DNA of 64,000 nt from CAYWRZ01 sp964460845 (GTDB taxonomy: Bacteria; Bacteroidota; Bacteroidia; Flavobacteriales_D; UBA2798). Positions within the stretch are counted from its first letter, which is position 1, and every line of letters begins with the position of its first letter. Below the pieces are notes generated by a model that did no database searches, was not told the origin of the DNA, and saw only the letters and a list, made by a program, of their open reading frames with translations. Both the position numbers and the translations under genes were made by a program. The DNA lies in assembly GCA_964460845.1 (NCBI GenBank), contig CAYWRZ010000011.1:1-64000 (forward strand), written 5' to 3'. Below, in pieces: positions 33,722 to 43,529 of this stretch.

Positions 33722-34747
33722 ATGGGATTATTCAATTTTTTTACACAAGAAATAGCGATTGACCTGGGAACAGCCAATACGCTGATCATTCATAACGACA
33801 AAGTGGTGGTGGACGAGCCCTCGATTGTGGCCGTTGATCGCACTACGAACAAAATTATCGGTGTGGGGCGCAAAGCGCAGCTCATGCACGGTAAAACGCA
33901 TGAAAATATTAAAACTACGCGTCCGCTGAAAGACGGCGTAATTGCCGACTTCCATGCCGCCGAGCACATGATAAGGGAGATGATCAAAATGATTCATCCC
34001 AAAAAACGCCTGTTCAATCCGTCGCTGCGCATGGTGATCTGCATCCCTTCGGGCATCACCGAAGTGGAAAAACGGGCGGTACGCGACAGCGCGGAACATG
34101 CCGGCGCCAAAGAAGTATATCTTATCCACGAGCCTATGGCCGCCGCGATAGGAATCGGAATTGACGTGGAAGAGCCTATGGGCAACATGATTATCGATAT
34201 AGGAGGCGGAACCTCCGAAATTGCGGTAATCGCCCTTGGTGGCATCGTATGCGACAAATCCATTCGCGTAGCCGGCGATGAGTTTACCAGCAATATCGAA
34301 GAATACATGCGCCGTCAGCACAACATTTTGGTGGGTGAACGCACGGCCGAGCGTATCAAAATTGAGGTGGGCGCCGCACTGCCTGAGCTGGAAAATCCGC
34401 CTGAAGATTTCGCCGTAAGCGGTCGTGACCTGATGACCGGTATCCCGAAAGAAATTACCGTATCGTACTCCGAAATAGCCCATGCGCTCGACAAATCCAT
34501 TTCCAAAGTGGAAGAAGCGATTCTTAGCGCGCTGGAAATGACTCCTCCGGAGCTTTCGGCCGACATTTACAAAACCGGTATTTACCTTGCCGGTGGTGGC
34601 GCTCTGCTACGCGGACTCGACAAAAGAGTTTCCATGAAAACGAAGCTGCCCGTGCATATTGCCGAAGATCCGCTGCGTGCCGTAGCACGTGGTACCGGCA
34701 TCGCACTGAAAAACATCGACCGCTTCCAGTTCCTGATCCGCGATTGA
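33722..34747 (+). CDS. mreB: Rod-shape-determining actin-like protein
   Basis: The 341-aa MreB forms membrane-bound filaments that guide the side-wall elongation machinery. Actin-like signatures are IDLGTANTLI (phosphate 1), IIDIGGGTSEIAVI (phosphate 2) and IYLAGGGALLRGLD (adenosine). A GGAGGT sequence lies at 33707-33712, nine bases before the ATG, stronger than most in this window. It is the first gene of a five-gene elongasome operon that continues with mreC, mreD, mrdA and rodA. Confidence 0.97.
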   Translation: MGLFNFFTQEIAIDLGTANTLIIHNDKVVVDEPSIVAVDRTTNKIIGVGRKAQLMHGKTHENIKTTRPLKDGVIADFHAAEHMIREMIKMIHPKKRLFNPSLRMVICIPSGITEVEKRAVRDSAEHAGAKEVYLIHEPMAAAIGIGIDVEEPMGNMIIDIGGGTSEIAVIALGGIVCDKSIRVAGDEFTSNIEEYMRRQHNILVGERTAERIKIEVGAALPELENPPEDFAVSGRDLMTGIPKEITVSYSEIAHALDKSISKVEEAILSALEMTPPELSADIYKTGIYLAGGGALLRGLDKRVSMKTKLPVHIAEDPLRAVARGTGIALKNIDRFQFLIRD

Positions 34748-34766
34748 TCGCGCAATACCGCAGTTC

Positions 34767-35597
34767 ATGAGGAACCTGAGGAATTTTATTGTCAAAAACT
34801 ACTTCTTTTTCCTCTTCCTGCTTTTTGAACTGGCAGCACTTTCGATGCTTGTCAACTCGAATGATTTTCAACGCACTACCTTCATCAATTCTTCCAATTC
34901 GGTAGCGGGAGTGCTGTTCGATATCAAAGCAAGGTTCACCGATTACGTGCATCTGCGCGCCGAAAATGAAAAGTTGCTGCGCGAAAATGCTTACCTGCAA
35001 AGTCTGCTGAAAGAATCGCACTACGACCTTCAAAAAGGTGAAATTCCGCAAGGCGGCGATTCATTACGCGAAGCCCAATACGTCTATTTACCCGCTAAAG
35101 TGATCCACAATACCGTACACGCACAGGATAATTTCCTTACCCTTAACCGGGGCAGCCTCGACGGTATTCGTAAAGATATGGGCGTAACCAATGGCCTTTC
35201 GATCGTAGGCTTCGTCAAAGACGTATCGCCTCACTATTCGACCGTAGTATCGGTGCTGAACAAAAACTTCGTGTTGGGGGTGAAGCTCAAAAAAAACAAT
35301 GAGCACGGACTTATTCGCTGGGAAGGTGCCCACAACGACGAAGTGTTACTGACAGGCATTACCGTACCCGCCGAAGAAGGCGATACCATCGTGACACGGG
35401 GCGGCAGTGCGCGTTTCCCGGAAAATATTCTCGTAGGTACCGCCATAAGAAGCGAAAACCGTGCTGGCAGCATCAACTACACCATCACCGTAAAGCTGGC
35501 CACGCGTTTCAACGCGCTTTATCATGTGTATGTGATCGACAACCGGCTGCGCGAAGAGCAACTCCAACTGGAAGCACAGATAGACAATGCGCAATGA
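34767..35597 (+). CDS. mreC: Rod-shape-determining protein MreC
   Basis: The 276-aa protein is a bitopic inner-membrane component of the elongasome. The N-terminal helix (NYFFFLFLLFELAALSML, about 11-28) is followed by a coiled coil (LRAENEKLLRENAYLQSLLKES) and two beta domains. Conserved parts include LTLNRGSLDGIRKDMGVTNGLSIVGFVKDV and YSTVVSVLN. It overlaps mreD by four bases (ATGA at 35594-35597). Confidence 0.95.
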   Translation: MRNLRNFIVKNYFFFLFLLFELAALSMLVNSNDFQRTTFINSSNSVAGVLFDIKARFTDYVHLRAENEKLLRENAYLQSLLKESHYDLQKGEIPQGGDSLREAQYVYLPAKVIHNTVHAQDNFLTLNRGSLDGIRKDMGVTNGLSIVGFVKDVSPHYSTVVSVLNKNFVLGVKLKKNNEHGLIRWEGAHNDEVLLTGITVPAEEGDTIVTRGGSARFPENILVGTAIRSENRAGSINYTITVKLATRFNALYHVYVIDNRLREEQLQLEAQIDNAQ

Positions 35598-36106
35598 GTG
35601 AAATATTCGGAAATATCTTACGCGGTGTTTTCCTGATACTGCTACAGGTGATGGTACTGAATAATCCTGCGTTGGGTGCGCTTTTTGTTCCGCAGATCTA
35701 TATTCTTTTTCTGCTGGCGCTGCCTTTCGAAACCCCCAAATGGCTGCTGCTTCCGTTGGCTTTCGGCTACGGGCTGGCTATTGATATGTTTACCAATACC
35801 CCTGGATTGCACGCCGCGAGCTGCGTTTGGGTGGCGTATATGAGACCCCGAATACTGCGTCTTTTCGCGCCGCGCGAAGGCTACGAATTCGGTACGCGGC
35901 CCCATATTTCCGACATGGGACTACGCTGGTACCTCTATTATGCAGGGACATTGGTACTGCTTCACCATACCTGCTTTTTTCTGCTCGAAATTTTCCGTTT
36001 TACGGATTTCCACCTTACCCTGCTGCGCATTACCTGCAGCGGACTGCTGACATTGGCTTTACTTATTCTTGCGCAATACCTCACCTTCCGCCCCAGGTCG
36101 AGGTAA
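35594..36106 (+). CDS. mreD: Rod-shape-determining protein MreD
   Basis: The 170-aa protein has five or six membrane helices from MSEIFGNILRGVFLILLQVMVLNN to LLTLALLILAQYLTF. Its sequence is diverged from enteric MreD, as is usual, but length, hydropathy and place between mreC and mrdA are decisive. The next gene begins 28 bp downstream. Confidence 0.92.
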   Translation: MSEIFGNILRGVFLILLQVMVLNNPALGALFVPQIYILFLLALPFETPKWLLLPLAFGYGLAIDMFTNTPGLHAASCVWVAYMRPRILRLFAPREGYEFGTRPHISDMGLRWYLYYAGTLVLLHHTCFFLLEIFRFTDFHLTLLRITCSGLLTLALLILAQYLTFRPRSR

Positions 36107-36134
36107 TACTGCATATTGCAAAGGGCATCCGGCT

Positions 36135-38030
36135 ATGAAAAACTTTGAAAACAGGAAGTTTGTAATACTGCTCATTTTCGTCACCGTAGCGCTTATTTTT
36201 TTGGTGAGGCTGGTTTTTATGCAGCTTGTCAGCGAAAAATGGCACAAGAGAGCAGCCGAAATTTCCGAATACAAAATCTACACTTACGCACCGAGAGGCG
36301 TGATTTACGATCGGAACGGTGAAAAGCTGGTCGAAAACAGAACCTTTTACGATTTGCTCGTTACCCCGCGTAAGCTGCGGTCGGCGGTACGAAAAAATCA
36401 GGAGCAGGGCATTGTGCCGGCATTTGACACCCTGGGCTTTTGTCAGCTTGTGGGCATTACACCTGAAAAATTTGAAGAGAAGCTAAACGCCGCCAAAAAC
36501 TATTCGTGGTACATTCCTTCCGAATTTGAAAACCAGATCTCGGCCGATAATTTTGAAATCATCTCGGAGCAGCTCTACAAATATCCGGGATTTGAAGCAC
36601 AGGAACGTACGCTGCGCGGCTACCGAAGAGAAATAGGCGCCCATATTTTCGGCTACATCGGAGAGGTCAACAAAGACCACATCAAAAAAGACCCTTATTA
36701 CCGACCCCGCGATTACATCGGAATTCAGGGGTTGGAACGCACCTACGAGAACGTGCTGCGCGGAAAGCGCGGAGTGCGATACCTGCTGAAAGATGCCATT
36801 GGTAAAGAAAGCAGCAGCTATGAAGACGGAAAATATGATACCCTGGCGGTGCCCGGCGAAGATCTCTACTCCTCGCTCGATGCCGTACTGCAGGAATATG
36901 GCGAAAAGCTCATGCGTAACAAACGCGGAAGCATTGTCTGCATAGAACCCGCCACCGGCGAAATACTGGCTATGGTCTCGTCGCCTTCTTATTCGCCCTC
37001 GCTGATGACGGGACGCGAAAAAGGGAAAAATTACCTTGAACTGAGTAAAGATTCTTCTACTCCCCTGTTTAACCGGGCCACACAAGCCATGTACCCTCCG
37101 GGCTCGATCTTCAAAATGGCACAGGCCCTGGTCGCATTAGAGGAAGGCGTTATCAATTTCAACACTGGATTTCCCTGTTCCAGAGAGCTGGTAGGGTGCC
37201 ACAATCATCCCCCCGCATCAAACTTGAAGCTGGCCGTACAGTATTCGTGCAACCCTTATTTTTACCGTTCTACCCAGCGTGTCATACAACGCGGGCAAGT
37301 AAAGAGCATCTTCAAAGATTCGGAACTGGGCCTGGAAAGATGGGCAGGCCACATGAACAGCCTCGGATTCGGAGAAAGGCTCGAAACCGATATGCCTTCG
37401 GTCAACAAAGGATTTATCCCGCATCCCGAATTTTACGACCACCACTACGGAAAATGGCGCTGGGCATTCAGCACTATTTATTCCATCAGCATAGGACAGG
37501 GCGAAGTGATGGTAGTTCCGCTGCAAATGGCTAATTTTACAGCCATTATAGCCAACCGAGGCTATTATTACACCCCTCATTTTATCCGTGGAATCGGTAA
37601 ACCGGGCGAAATTCCCGAACAATACCGCCATAAAAAACAGCCGATGATCGATTCGAGCTATTACGAACCCTTAGTAGATGCGATGAGAGCCGTGGTAGAA
37701 GATCCGGGAGGAACAGGTTCGTCGGCACGCATACCGGGTATCACCGTATGTGGGAAAACAGGTACGGTGCAGAATCCGCACGGACAGGATCACTCCGTAT
37801 TTATTGCCTTTGCACCGATGGACAATCCGAAAATAGCCATTTCGGTATATGTGGAAAATGCCGGATTCGGCGGTACCTGGGCAGCCCCCATTTCGAGCCT
37901 GATGATCGAAAAATACCTTACCGGCTCCGTAAGAGACACCATAAAGGAGCAACGTATCCTGAATGCTGTGATTCTGGATGTACAAAAACACAAAGCCACC
38001 ACCAACGCCAAAAGTCGTAAGCAGAGATAA
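36135..38030 (+). CDS. mrdA: Penicillin-binding protein 2 (elongation transpeptidase)
   Basis: The 631-aa PBP2 cross-links peptidoglycan during elongation. The ATG at 36135 is used; upstream in-frame codons overlap mreD. An N-terminal membrane helix (KFVILLIFVTVALIFLVRLVF) is followed by the dimerisation domain. The transpeptidase motifs are SIFK (in PPGSIFKMAQ), SCN (in QYSCNPYFYRS) and KTG (in VCGKTGTVQN). The last 40 residues are basic. It ends two bases before rodA. Confidence 0.96.
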   Translation: MKNFENRKFVILLIFVTVALIFLVRLVFMQLVSEKWHKRAAEISEYKIYTYAPRGVIYDRNGEKLVENRTFYDLLVTPRKLRSAVRKNQEQGIVPAFDTLGFCQLVGITPEKFEEKLNAAKNYSWYIPSEFENQISADNFEIISEQLYKYPGFEAQERTLRGYRREIGAHIFGYIGEVNKDHIKKDPYYRPRDYIGIQGLERTYENVLRGKRGVRYLLKDAIGKESSSYEDGKYDTLAVPGEDLYSSLDAVLQEYGEKLMRNKRGSIVCIEPATGEILAMVSSPSYSPSLMTGREKGKNYLELSKDSSTPLFNRATQAMYPPGSIFKMAQALVALEEGVINFNTGFPCSRELVGCHNHPPASNLKLAVQYSCNPYFYRSTQRVIQRGQVKSIFKDSELGLERWAGHMNSLGFGERLETDMPSVNKGFIPHPEFYDHHYGKWRWAFSTIYSISIGQGEVMVVPLQMANFTAIIANRGYYYTPHFIRGIGKPGEIPEQYRHKKQPMIDSSYYEPLVDAMRAVVEDPGGTGSSARIPGITVCGKTGTVQNPHGQDHSVFIAFAPMDNPKIAISVYVENAGFGGTWAAPISSLMIEKYLTGSVRDTIKEQRILNAVILDVQKHKATTNAKSRKQR

Positions 38031-38032
38031 TA

Positions 38033-39364
38033 ATGCGCGCAGATGAAATTTCACTCAAGAAAGCCGACGGCTGGCTGATTATCCTTTACCTGGTAATGGT
38101 ATCGCTGGGCGTGGTCACTATTTATTCTTCAAATTTCAGCCCCGATTATCCCGAGCTTTTCAGCTTTAGCCGCGAATATGGAAAGCAGTTGTTATGGATT
38201 GGGGTCTCGCTAAAGGCGGGCGGTGCCATTTTGCTTATCGAAGGGCGTTTTATCCGCAAATTTGCCTACCAGATTTACCTGGTTGTCTGTCTCCTGCTGG
38301 TAGCCGTACTGCTGGTCGGCACCAAAAAAAACGGAGCTACGGCCTGGTTCGGTATCGGTGATTTCGGCATACAACCTTCCGAATTTGCCAAAGTCGGGGT
38401 CAGCCTTGCGCTTGCCAAATACCTGAGTACCTTAAATATACGATTCAGCGATTTCAAAACCCGTTTTTATACCGTGCTGATAATCGGCGTGCCGGCTGCG
38501 CTTATAATGCTGCAGCCCGACGCGGGAACGGTGATCGTCTTTATGTCCTTTATTCTGGTGCTGTACCGGGAAGGGATGAGTGGTAACCTGCTCCTTTTCG
38601 GACTTTTTGTGCTGGTTATTTCGGTGCTGACACTGATTCTGAAAGACACAAGCATAGAAGTGCTGTTTTGGCCGGAACCGATAGACGGAAAGCTGGCGCT
38701 GAGCCTGATCCTGGTCTTGATTGCCCTGTGTGTCTTTTTTATCATCCGGCAGCTTACCACACGTCGCAATCGCCGACGGGCAAATACCTTGCTCATTTTG
38801 GCACTGACGGGCAGCATCCTCAATATTTATGCAGTCAACTACGCGTTCCACAATGTGCTGGGCAATCACCAGAAAGAACGTATCGACATTTCGCTCGGAC
38901 TTATCGAAGATCCCGATGGAAAAGGATACAATATAAACCGGGCTATGGCGGCTATCGGTTCGGGTGGATTTAGCGGAAAAGGCTACATGAAATCGACTTT
39001 GGCCAACGCAGGGCAAAAGCACGTGCCCATGCAGAGCACCGATTTTATTTTCTGTCCGCTAAGCGAAGAATGGGGCTTTATCGGCTCTACTTTGGTAATT
39101 GTGCTGTTCATGCTGCTGCTGATTCGAATCATCTTTATCGCCGAGCGGCAACGTTCACAATTCAGCCGCATCTACGCCTATTGTGTGGCGGGTATTTTCT
39201 TTTTCCATTTCCTTATAAATATAGGAATGGCCATAGGTATAGCACCGGTAATCGGTATTCCCCTGCCCTTTTTCAGCTACGGGGGGTCTTCGATGTTCGC
39301 TTTTTCCATGCTGCTGTTTATCCTGCTGCGGCTCGACGCCGAACGCCTGTACGTATTGCGCTGA
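38033..39364 (+). CDS. rodA: Elongasome glycosyltransferase RodA (SEDS family)
   Basis: The 443-aa SEDS protein polymerises glycan strands with PBP2. About ten to twelve membrane helices are visible. Conserved stretches include FGIGDFGIQPSEFAKVG and IGIAPVIGIPLPFFSYGGSSMFAFSML. The central polar region between helices is longer than in E. coli RodA, a common Bacteroidota feature. It is the last gene of the mre operon and meets yqgE tail to tail with no spacer. Confidence 0.95.
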   Translation: MRADEISLKKADGWLIILYLVMVSLGVVTIYSSNFSPDYPELFSFSREYGKQLLWIGVSLKAGGAILLIEGRFIRKFAYQIYLVVCLLLVAVLLVGTKKNGATAWFGIGDFGIQPSEFAKVGVSLALAKYLSTLNIRFSDFKTRFYTVLIIGVPAALIMLQPDAGTVIVFMSFILVLYREGMSGNLLLFGLFVLVISVLTLILKDTSIEVLFWPEPIDGKLALSLILVLIALCVFFIIRQLTTRRNRRRANTLLILALTGSILNIYAVNYAFHNVLGNHQKERIDISLGLIEDPDGKGYNINRAMAAIGSGGFSGKGYMKSTLANAGQKHVPMQSTDFIFCPLSEEWGFIGSTLVIVLFMLLLIRIIFIAERQRSQFSRIYAYCVAGIFFFHFLINIGMAIGIAPVIGIPLPFFSYGGSSMFAFSMLLFILLRLDAERLYVLR

Positions 39365-39955
39365 TCAGTTCAGCGAAGGGTCTTCGGGATAATTGGCAAA
39401 CACCGAATAATGGCTGCCCATGTCGCTAAGCACTTTTTTCCAGAGATTTTCTATCTCGGTATCCATCAGCCACGAAGATTCGGCCTCGGTTACCACCCAG
39501 GCATTTTCGGCTAACTCGGCTTCCAACTGCTGCTCTTTCCAGCCCGAATACCCCACAAAAAAGCGGATTTCTCCCTGTTTCACCTCACCCGCTTCGAGTG
39601 CCTGCTTCATCGCTTCGTAACTTCCGCCCATATACAAACCGGGCATTATCTCTATGCTTCCGGGAAAGCGTTCACCCAGTGTATGCAGGTAATAAAGGCT
39701 ATCGCGACTTACGGGACCACCGATGCTGATCCGGGTCCGAAATTCGGGAAGCGCTTCGACCAGCTCGGTAAGCGGCAAATCGAGGTAATTATTTAACACA
39801 AATCCAAAAGTGCCTTCTTCGTTGTGATCACACAGCAGCACGACGGCACGGCGGAAATATTCATCCTCCAAAAAGGGCTCCGCTATCAGCACTCTGCCCT
39901 TTATAGGTGCGAGTTTTTGCGGTGCCGAAAAATCAAACCACTTCATCATATCCAT
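39365..39955 (-). CDS. YqgE/AlgH family protein (UPF0301)
   Basis: The 196-aa cytoplasmic protein has the family landmarks KGRVLIAEPFLEDEYFRRAVVLLCDHNEEGTFGFVLNN, IGGPVSRDSLYYLH and RFFVGYSGWKEQQLEAEL. The ATG at 39955 is chosen; ATGs at 39949 and 39946 are also possible, while the longer frame adds residues without similarity. The function is not firmly established; AlgH was tied to alginate regulation in Pseudomonas. Confidence 0.92.
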   Translation of the reverse strand: MDMMKWFDFSAPQKLAPIKGRVLIAEPFLEDEYFRRAVVLLCDHNEEGTFGFVLNNYLDLPLTELVEALPEFRTRISIGGPVSRDSLYYLHTLGERFPGSIEIMPGLYMGGSYEAMKQALEAGEVKQGEIRFFVGYSGWKEQQLEAELAENAWVVTEAESSWLMDTEIENLWKKVLSDMGSHYSVFANYPEDPSLN

Positions 39956-40115
39956 AGTATAGTAATGCGCTGCGGGACACCGCCCGGACATTTCCCTGAA
40001 AATTACAATCAAATTTGATGGAATTCAACTCCTGCAGAAAGAAAATCGGAAAGCCCGCGCTGCTTAACGGAATTTGAGCCACATTTTGTACCTTCGGAAC
40101 CTACTGTAAAGAAAG

Positions 40116-40787
40116 ATGGGACTTCGGCATTTGACATTTTTTCTGTGCTTTATTTCGGCCTTCACGGTACAGGCTCAACAAGGCACTTATCAGTTTGCCG
40201 TGCTGAAATACAACGGCGGCGGCGACTGGTACGGCAATCCTTCGGCCCTGCCCAATTTGGTTGAATTTTGCAACCGCAACCTCGGGATGAATATACACCG
40301 CGAAGTAGCTACGGTAGAAGTGGGAAGTCCGGAGCTGTTCAATTACCCTTTTATTCACATGACAGGGCATGGCAACGTGGTATTTTCGGCACAAGAAGCT
40401 GAAAATCTGCGTCGTTACCTGACGGGAGGCGGCTTTTTGCACATTTCGGACAACTACGGTATGGACAAATTTATCCGTAAAGAGCTGGAAAAAGTATTTC
40501 CCTCGCATGAGCTGGTCGAGTTAGGCAAAGGTCATCCGGTTTATCACCAGCGCTACGATTTCCCGAACGGTCTGCCTAAAATCCACGAGCACGACAACAA
40601 GCCTGCGCAGGGTTTCGGCATCATATACGAAGGTCGGCTGGTGCTGTATTACGATTACGAATGCGATCTGAGCGACGGCTGGGAAGATCCGGCTGTACAC
40701 AACGATTCGGAAGAGACGCGTCTGAAAGCCCTGAAGATGGGTGCAAACCTGGTGCAGTATGCACTGATGGGCAACGATCCCGAGTAA
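40116..40787 (+). CDS. Secreted DUF4159 protein
   Basis: The 223-aa protein has the signal peptide MGLRHLTFFLCFISAFTVQAQ. The DUF4159 fold is seen in FAVLKYNGGGDWYGNPSALPNLVEFCN, FPFIHMTGHGNVVFSAQEAENLRRYLTGGGFLHISDNYG and IIYEGRLVLYYDYECDLSDGWED. It resembles a glutamine amidotransferase-like alpha/beta domain without a clear catalytic triad. The DUF4159 group is common in Bacteroidota beside MoxR/BatA-type genes, but none are here. Confidence 0.88.
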   Translation: MGLRHLTFFLCFISAFTVQAQQGTYQFAVLKYNGGGDWYGNPSALPNLVEFCNRNLGMNIHREVATVEVGSPELFNYPFIHMTGHGNVVFSAQEAENLRRYLTGGGFLHISDNYGMDKFIRKELEKVFPSHELVELGKGHPVYHQRYDFPNGLPKIHEHDNKPAQGFGIIYEGRLVLYYDYECDLSDGWEDPAVHNDSEETRLKALKMGANLVQYALMGNDPE

Positions 40788-40910
40788 AAAATCCCCTTTT
40801 ATTTTCGAACCTTCATTTTGCGAAAAAAACGGTTTGCATCGCAATTCCGGTGAGGTTATATTTGCTCAGGGTTGCCACACCATTCGCGCCCGCTGACAAT
40901 TATTGGAATT

Positions 40911-41765
40911 ATGAAACTTTATCCTATTTCTACAGGCTTGTTTAAGCTCGACGGCGGCGCCATGTTCGGCGTAGTACCGAAAACCTTATGGAGCCGTACC
41001 AATCCGGCCGATGAAAACAACCTTTGTACCTGGGCCATGCGCTGCCTGTTGGTAGAACACGAAAACCGGCTTATTCTCATTGATACCGGTATAGGCAATA
41101 AGCAAGACGAAAAATTTATGGGGCATTACCACCTGCACGGCACCGATTCGCTGCAGGGCTCACTCCAACAGATCGGCTTCACGCCCGACGATATCACCGA
41201 CGTGCTGCTCACCCACCTGCATTTTGATCACTGCGGGGGTGCGGTACACCGCAATGCCTCGCGCGACCACAGGCTGGAACCTGCTTTCCGCAACGCCACC
41301 TTCTGGAGCACCGAGCGCCACTGGCAATGGGCCACCGAACCTAATGCCCGCGAAAAAGCCTCTTTCCTGAAAGAAAACATCCTCCCCCTGCAAGAAAGCG
41401 GACAGCTCCGTTTTATCGAACGGGAAGGCGATTTTACGCAGGAAGCACTACCCGGAATAGACATACGCTATGTGGACGGACACACCGAAAGCATGATGAT
41501 TCCTCAGATTCGGTACAAAGATCGCACACTGATTTATATGGCCGATCTGCTGCCTTCGACCGGACATATTCCGCTGCCATACGTTATGGGATACGATACG
41601 CGGCCCCTGCTTACACTCGATGAAAAAGGCCGTTTTCTAAATGAAGCCGCCGATCAGGAGTATATCCTGTTTTTTGAACACGACGCACAGCACGAATGCT
41701 GCACGCTGCACCACACCGAAAAAGGAGTAAGGCTAAAGGATACGTTTAAATTCGACGAGATCTAA
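40911..41765 (+). CDS. MBL-fold metallo-hydrolase
   Basis: The 284-aa protein uses the ATG at 40911 (an upstream TTG adds an unlikely leader). The metal site is THLHFDHCGG with His102, His104, Asp106 and His107. Further ligands are expected in the GHTESMM and ADLLPSTGHIPLPYVMGYD regions. The fold suits lactonases, phosphodiesterases or other hydrolases. Substrate cannot be told from the sequence. Confidence 0.92.
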   Translation: MKLYPISTGLFKLDGGAMFGVVPKTLWSRTNPADENNLCTWAMRCLLVEHENRLILIDTGIGNKQDEKFMGHYHLHGTDSLQGSLQQIGFTPDDITDVLLTHLHFDHCGGAVHRNASRDHRLEPAFRNATFWSTERHWQWATEPNAREKASFLKENILPLQESGQLRFIEREGDFTQEALPGIDIRYVDGHTESMMIPQIRYKDRTLIYMADLLPSTGHIPLPYVMGYDTRPLLTLDEKGRFLNEAADQEYILFFEHDAQHECCTLHHTEKGVRLKDTFKFDEI

Positions 41766-41775
41766 CGCGCGGCTT

Positions 41776-42462
41776 ATGTTTCCTATGCCCCGCCCTCGTG
41801 TTTGGTTTCCCTTACGGCTTTTGGGATTTTGGCTGCTGCTGTTTACCCTGTTCAGGCTTCTATTTATGGTGTTTTATCTCTCTCATTTTGAGGGTACGGG
41901 CGGACACATAGCTTACGCGCTGATAGCCGGATTAGGGGTGGACATCGCAACGGGCTGCCTGCTGATGCTGCCTACGCTAATCCTTTGGGGTATCTATATC
42001 TTTTCAGAGAAAATAAGGCTTGAAAAAACCATACGGATAATCCACGAAAGCTTAATCGTACTGGTGGTGCTTATCATGGTGCTTAACCTGATACTCTACA
42101 GTACCTGGGGTACGCTGCCCGACAAGCAGTTGCTGGCCTACCTGAAAAATCCCTTCTTACTTGGCGAGGCCATCGGCACAGGTGAGCTGCTTTTGCTACC
42201 GGTTACCCTGATCGGGATGTCGTGGCTCGGAATCAGGCTTTCGAGAACGCTGATCGAGATCTTCCCACCGCGTTGCAGTACCTTCCGAAAAATAGCTTCA
42301 CTGTGTATAGTTACCCTACTACTCACAGCAGGGCTGAAAGCCGGGCAATACCATATTCCCGTCACCGAAAGCGGAGTGTGCTATTCAAACTGCGCCGCCA
42401 ATAACGATTTGGCGATAAACCCCTTGTTTTATTTCGGCCAAAGCCTCTCAGGGCTGCTTTAA
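41776..42462 (+). pseudogene. Truncated LTA-synthase-like gene (membrane domain only, sulfatase domain missing)
   Basis: The 228-aa product matches, in my reading, the N-terminal membrane part of the Bacteroidota LTA synthase/alkaline-phosphatase superfamily. It has helices about 12-32, 45-72, 86-108 and 131-150, and the connecting KQLLAYLKNPFLL motif. The lead-in that usually precedes the sulfatase domain is also present (VTESGVCYSNCAANNDLAINPLFYFGQSL). It then stops after LSGLL at a TAA; only 39 bp separate it from the next gene. No sulfatase domain (about 350 aa) follows in any frame. A full-length parent gene elsewhere is possible, or the fragment may be functional on its own. Confidence 0.6.
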
Positions 42463-42501
42463 AACTCCTGAATACGAAAAACGCAGCAGTAGGCGAAAAG
42501 C

Positions 42502-43464
42502 TTAATACTCTTCTTCTTTCTGAGGTTTGGAAGTAGGATCGATTTTATTGCCAAACTCGTCAAAATCTTCTGTCAGCAAGAGCTTGTCGGCCTTATACAC
42601 CGAGCGCTTTTTGAGCTGCCCTTCTTTGTAAAACTCCTTGTGTTCTCCCTCTTTTTTCCCTTTTATATATACCGCTACCGACTTCTCCCGGCCATCGTCA
42701 AACCAGGAACGCCAGGTTCCTTCAGGCTTAAAATCTTTGTAACGCTTGAGCGTAGCCATCTGCCCGTTTTGGTGAAAAGACAGCACTTCTCCCTCTTCTT
42801 TACCCCGCTTGTAATTGCTGCGGATAAATTCATTGCCGTTTTCGTAATACAGAATATAAGCTCCGTCGAGGTAATCTTCCTTGTAATTGATCTCTGATTT
42901 GAGCTTTGCGCCGGGATAAAACTCTTTAAACGTACCGTCTTTCTTATCGTTCTTATACGATTCTTCGCGCCTGGGCGAACCGTCCTCAAAATAGAAGCTC
43001 CAGGTTCCGGTTTTTAGCCCATTATCGTAGAAATTTTCCCAAGCTAATCTGCCGTTTTCATGATAATACATCCAGGTACCATGGGGCAAGCCCATGCGGA
43101 ATTCGGTGATTGTCCACTGGTTACCGGGCTCGGGAGAACCGCTTTTATCTTTGGTTTTCTTCCCGTCGGCTCCGATTATAAAACGCTGATAATAGGTAAC
43201 CGAACGCCCCTCTTCTTTGCCGTCTATAAAATTGGCCTCACGTTCCAAACGGCCGTCTTCATAAAACGTACGGCAACGCCCCGTATAAGGCTGGCGCGAC
43301 TTGGCATGGTACACCAAATCACGTTCTTCGTCGTATTCGAGATCCCATCCGCAATCGGCATCAGGAGCTTCACGTGCGGGATACTGCATTTCTCCCTGCG
43401 CGGGAGGTTGCGCGTATGCCGCCGAGGCCCACAAGAACAAGGTTATACAGAGATAATTTTTCAT
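42502..43464 (-). CDS. Secreted MORN-like (YwqK-type) repeat protein
   Basis: The 320-aa protein has a signal peptide (MKNYLCITLFLWASAAYA). At least eight repeats of the YY-ENG-x-GxW/KxG type follow, for example YYHENGRLAWENFYDNG, YFEDGSPRREESYKNDK and FYPGAKLKSEINYKED. These are MORN-variant repeats as in YwqK 'antitoxin' proteins. In Bacteroidota many such proteins are envelope-located with unknown roles, so the toxin-antitoxin name should not be taken as a function. It ends with the acidic KPQKEEEY. Confidence 0.9.
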   Translation of the reverse strand: MKNYLCITLFLWASAAYAQPPAQGEMQYPAREAPDADCGWDLEYDEERDLVYHAKSRQPYTGRCRTFYEDGRLEREANFIDGKEEGRSVTYYQRFIIGADGKKTKDKSGSPEPGNQWTITEFRMGLPHGTWMYYHENGRLAWENFYDNGLKTGTWSFYFEDGSPRREESYKNDKKDGTFKEFYPGAKLKSEINYKEDYLDGAYILYYENGNEFIRSNYKRGKEEGEVLSFHQNGQMATLKRYKDFKPEGTWRSWFDDGREKSVAVYIKGKKEGEHKEFYKEGQLKKRSVYKADKLLLTEDFDEFGNKIDPTSKPQKEEEY

Positions 43465-43529
43465 GTGCAGGGTATCAAGTGTCGGTCGTAAACTTACAAA
43501 AAGTGAGCCGTTTGCCGATACGGCAGTCT

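Noticed and set aside
33728..34483. 251-codon minus-strand frame opposite mreB
   Set aside because: mreB is certain on the plus strand and the antisense product has no domain.
42502..43464. Toxin-antitoxin system from the YwqK name
   Set aside because: The protein is secreted and has no toxin partner next to it; the name reflects repeat similarity only.
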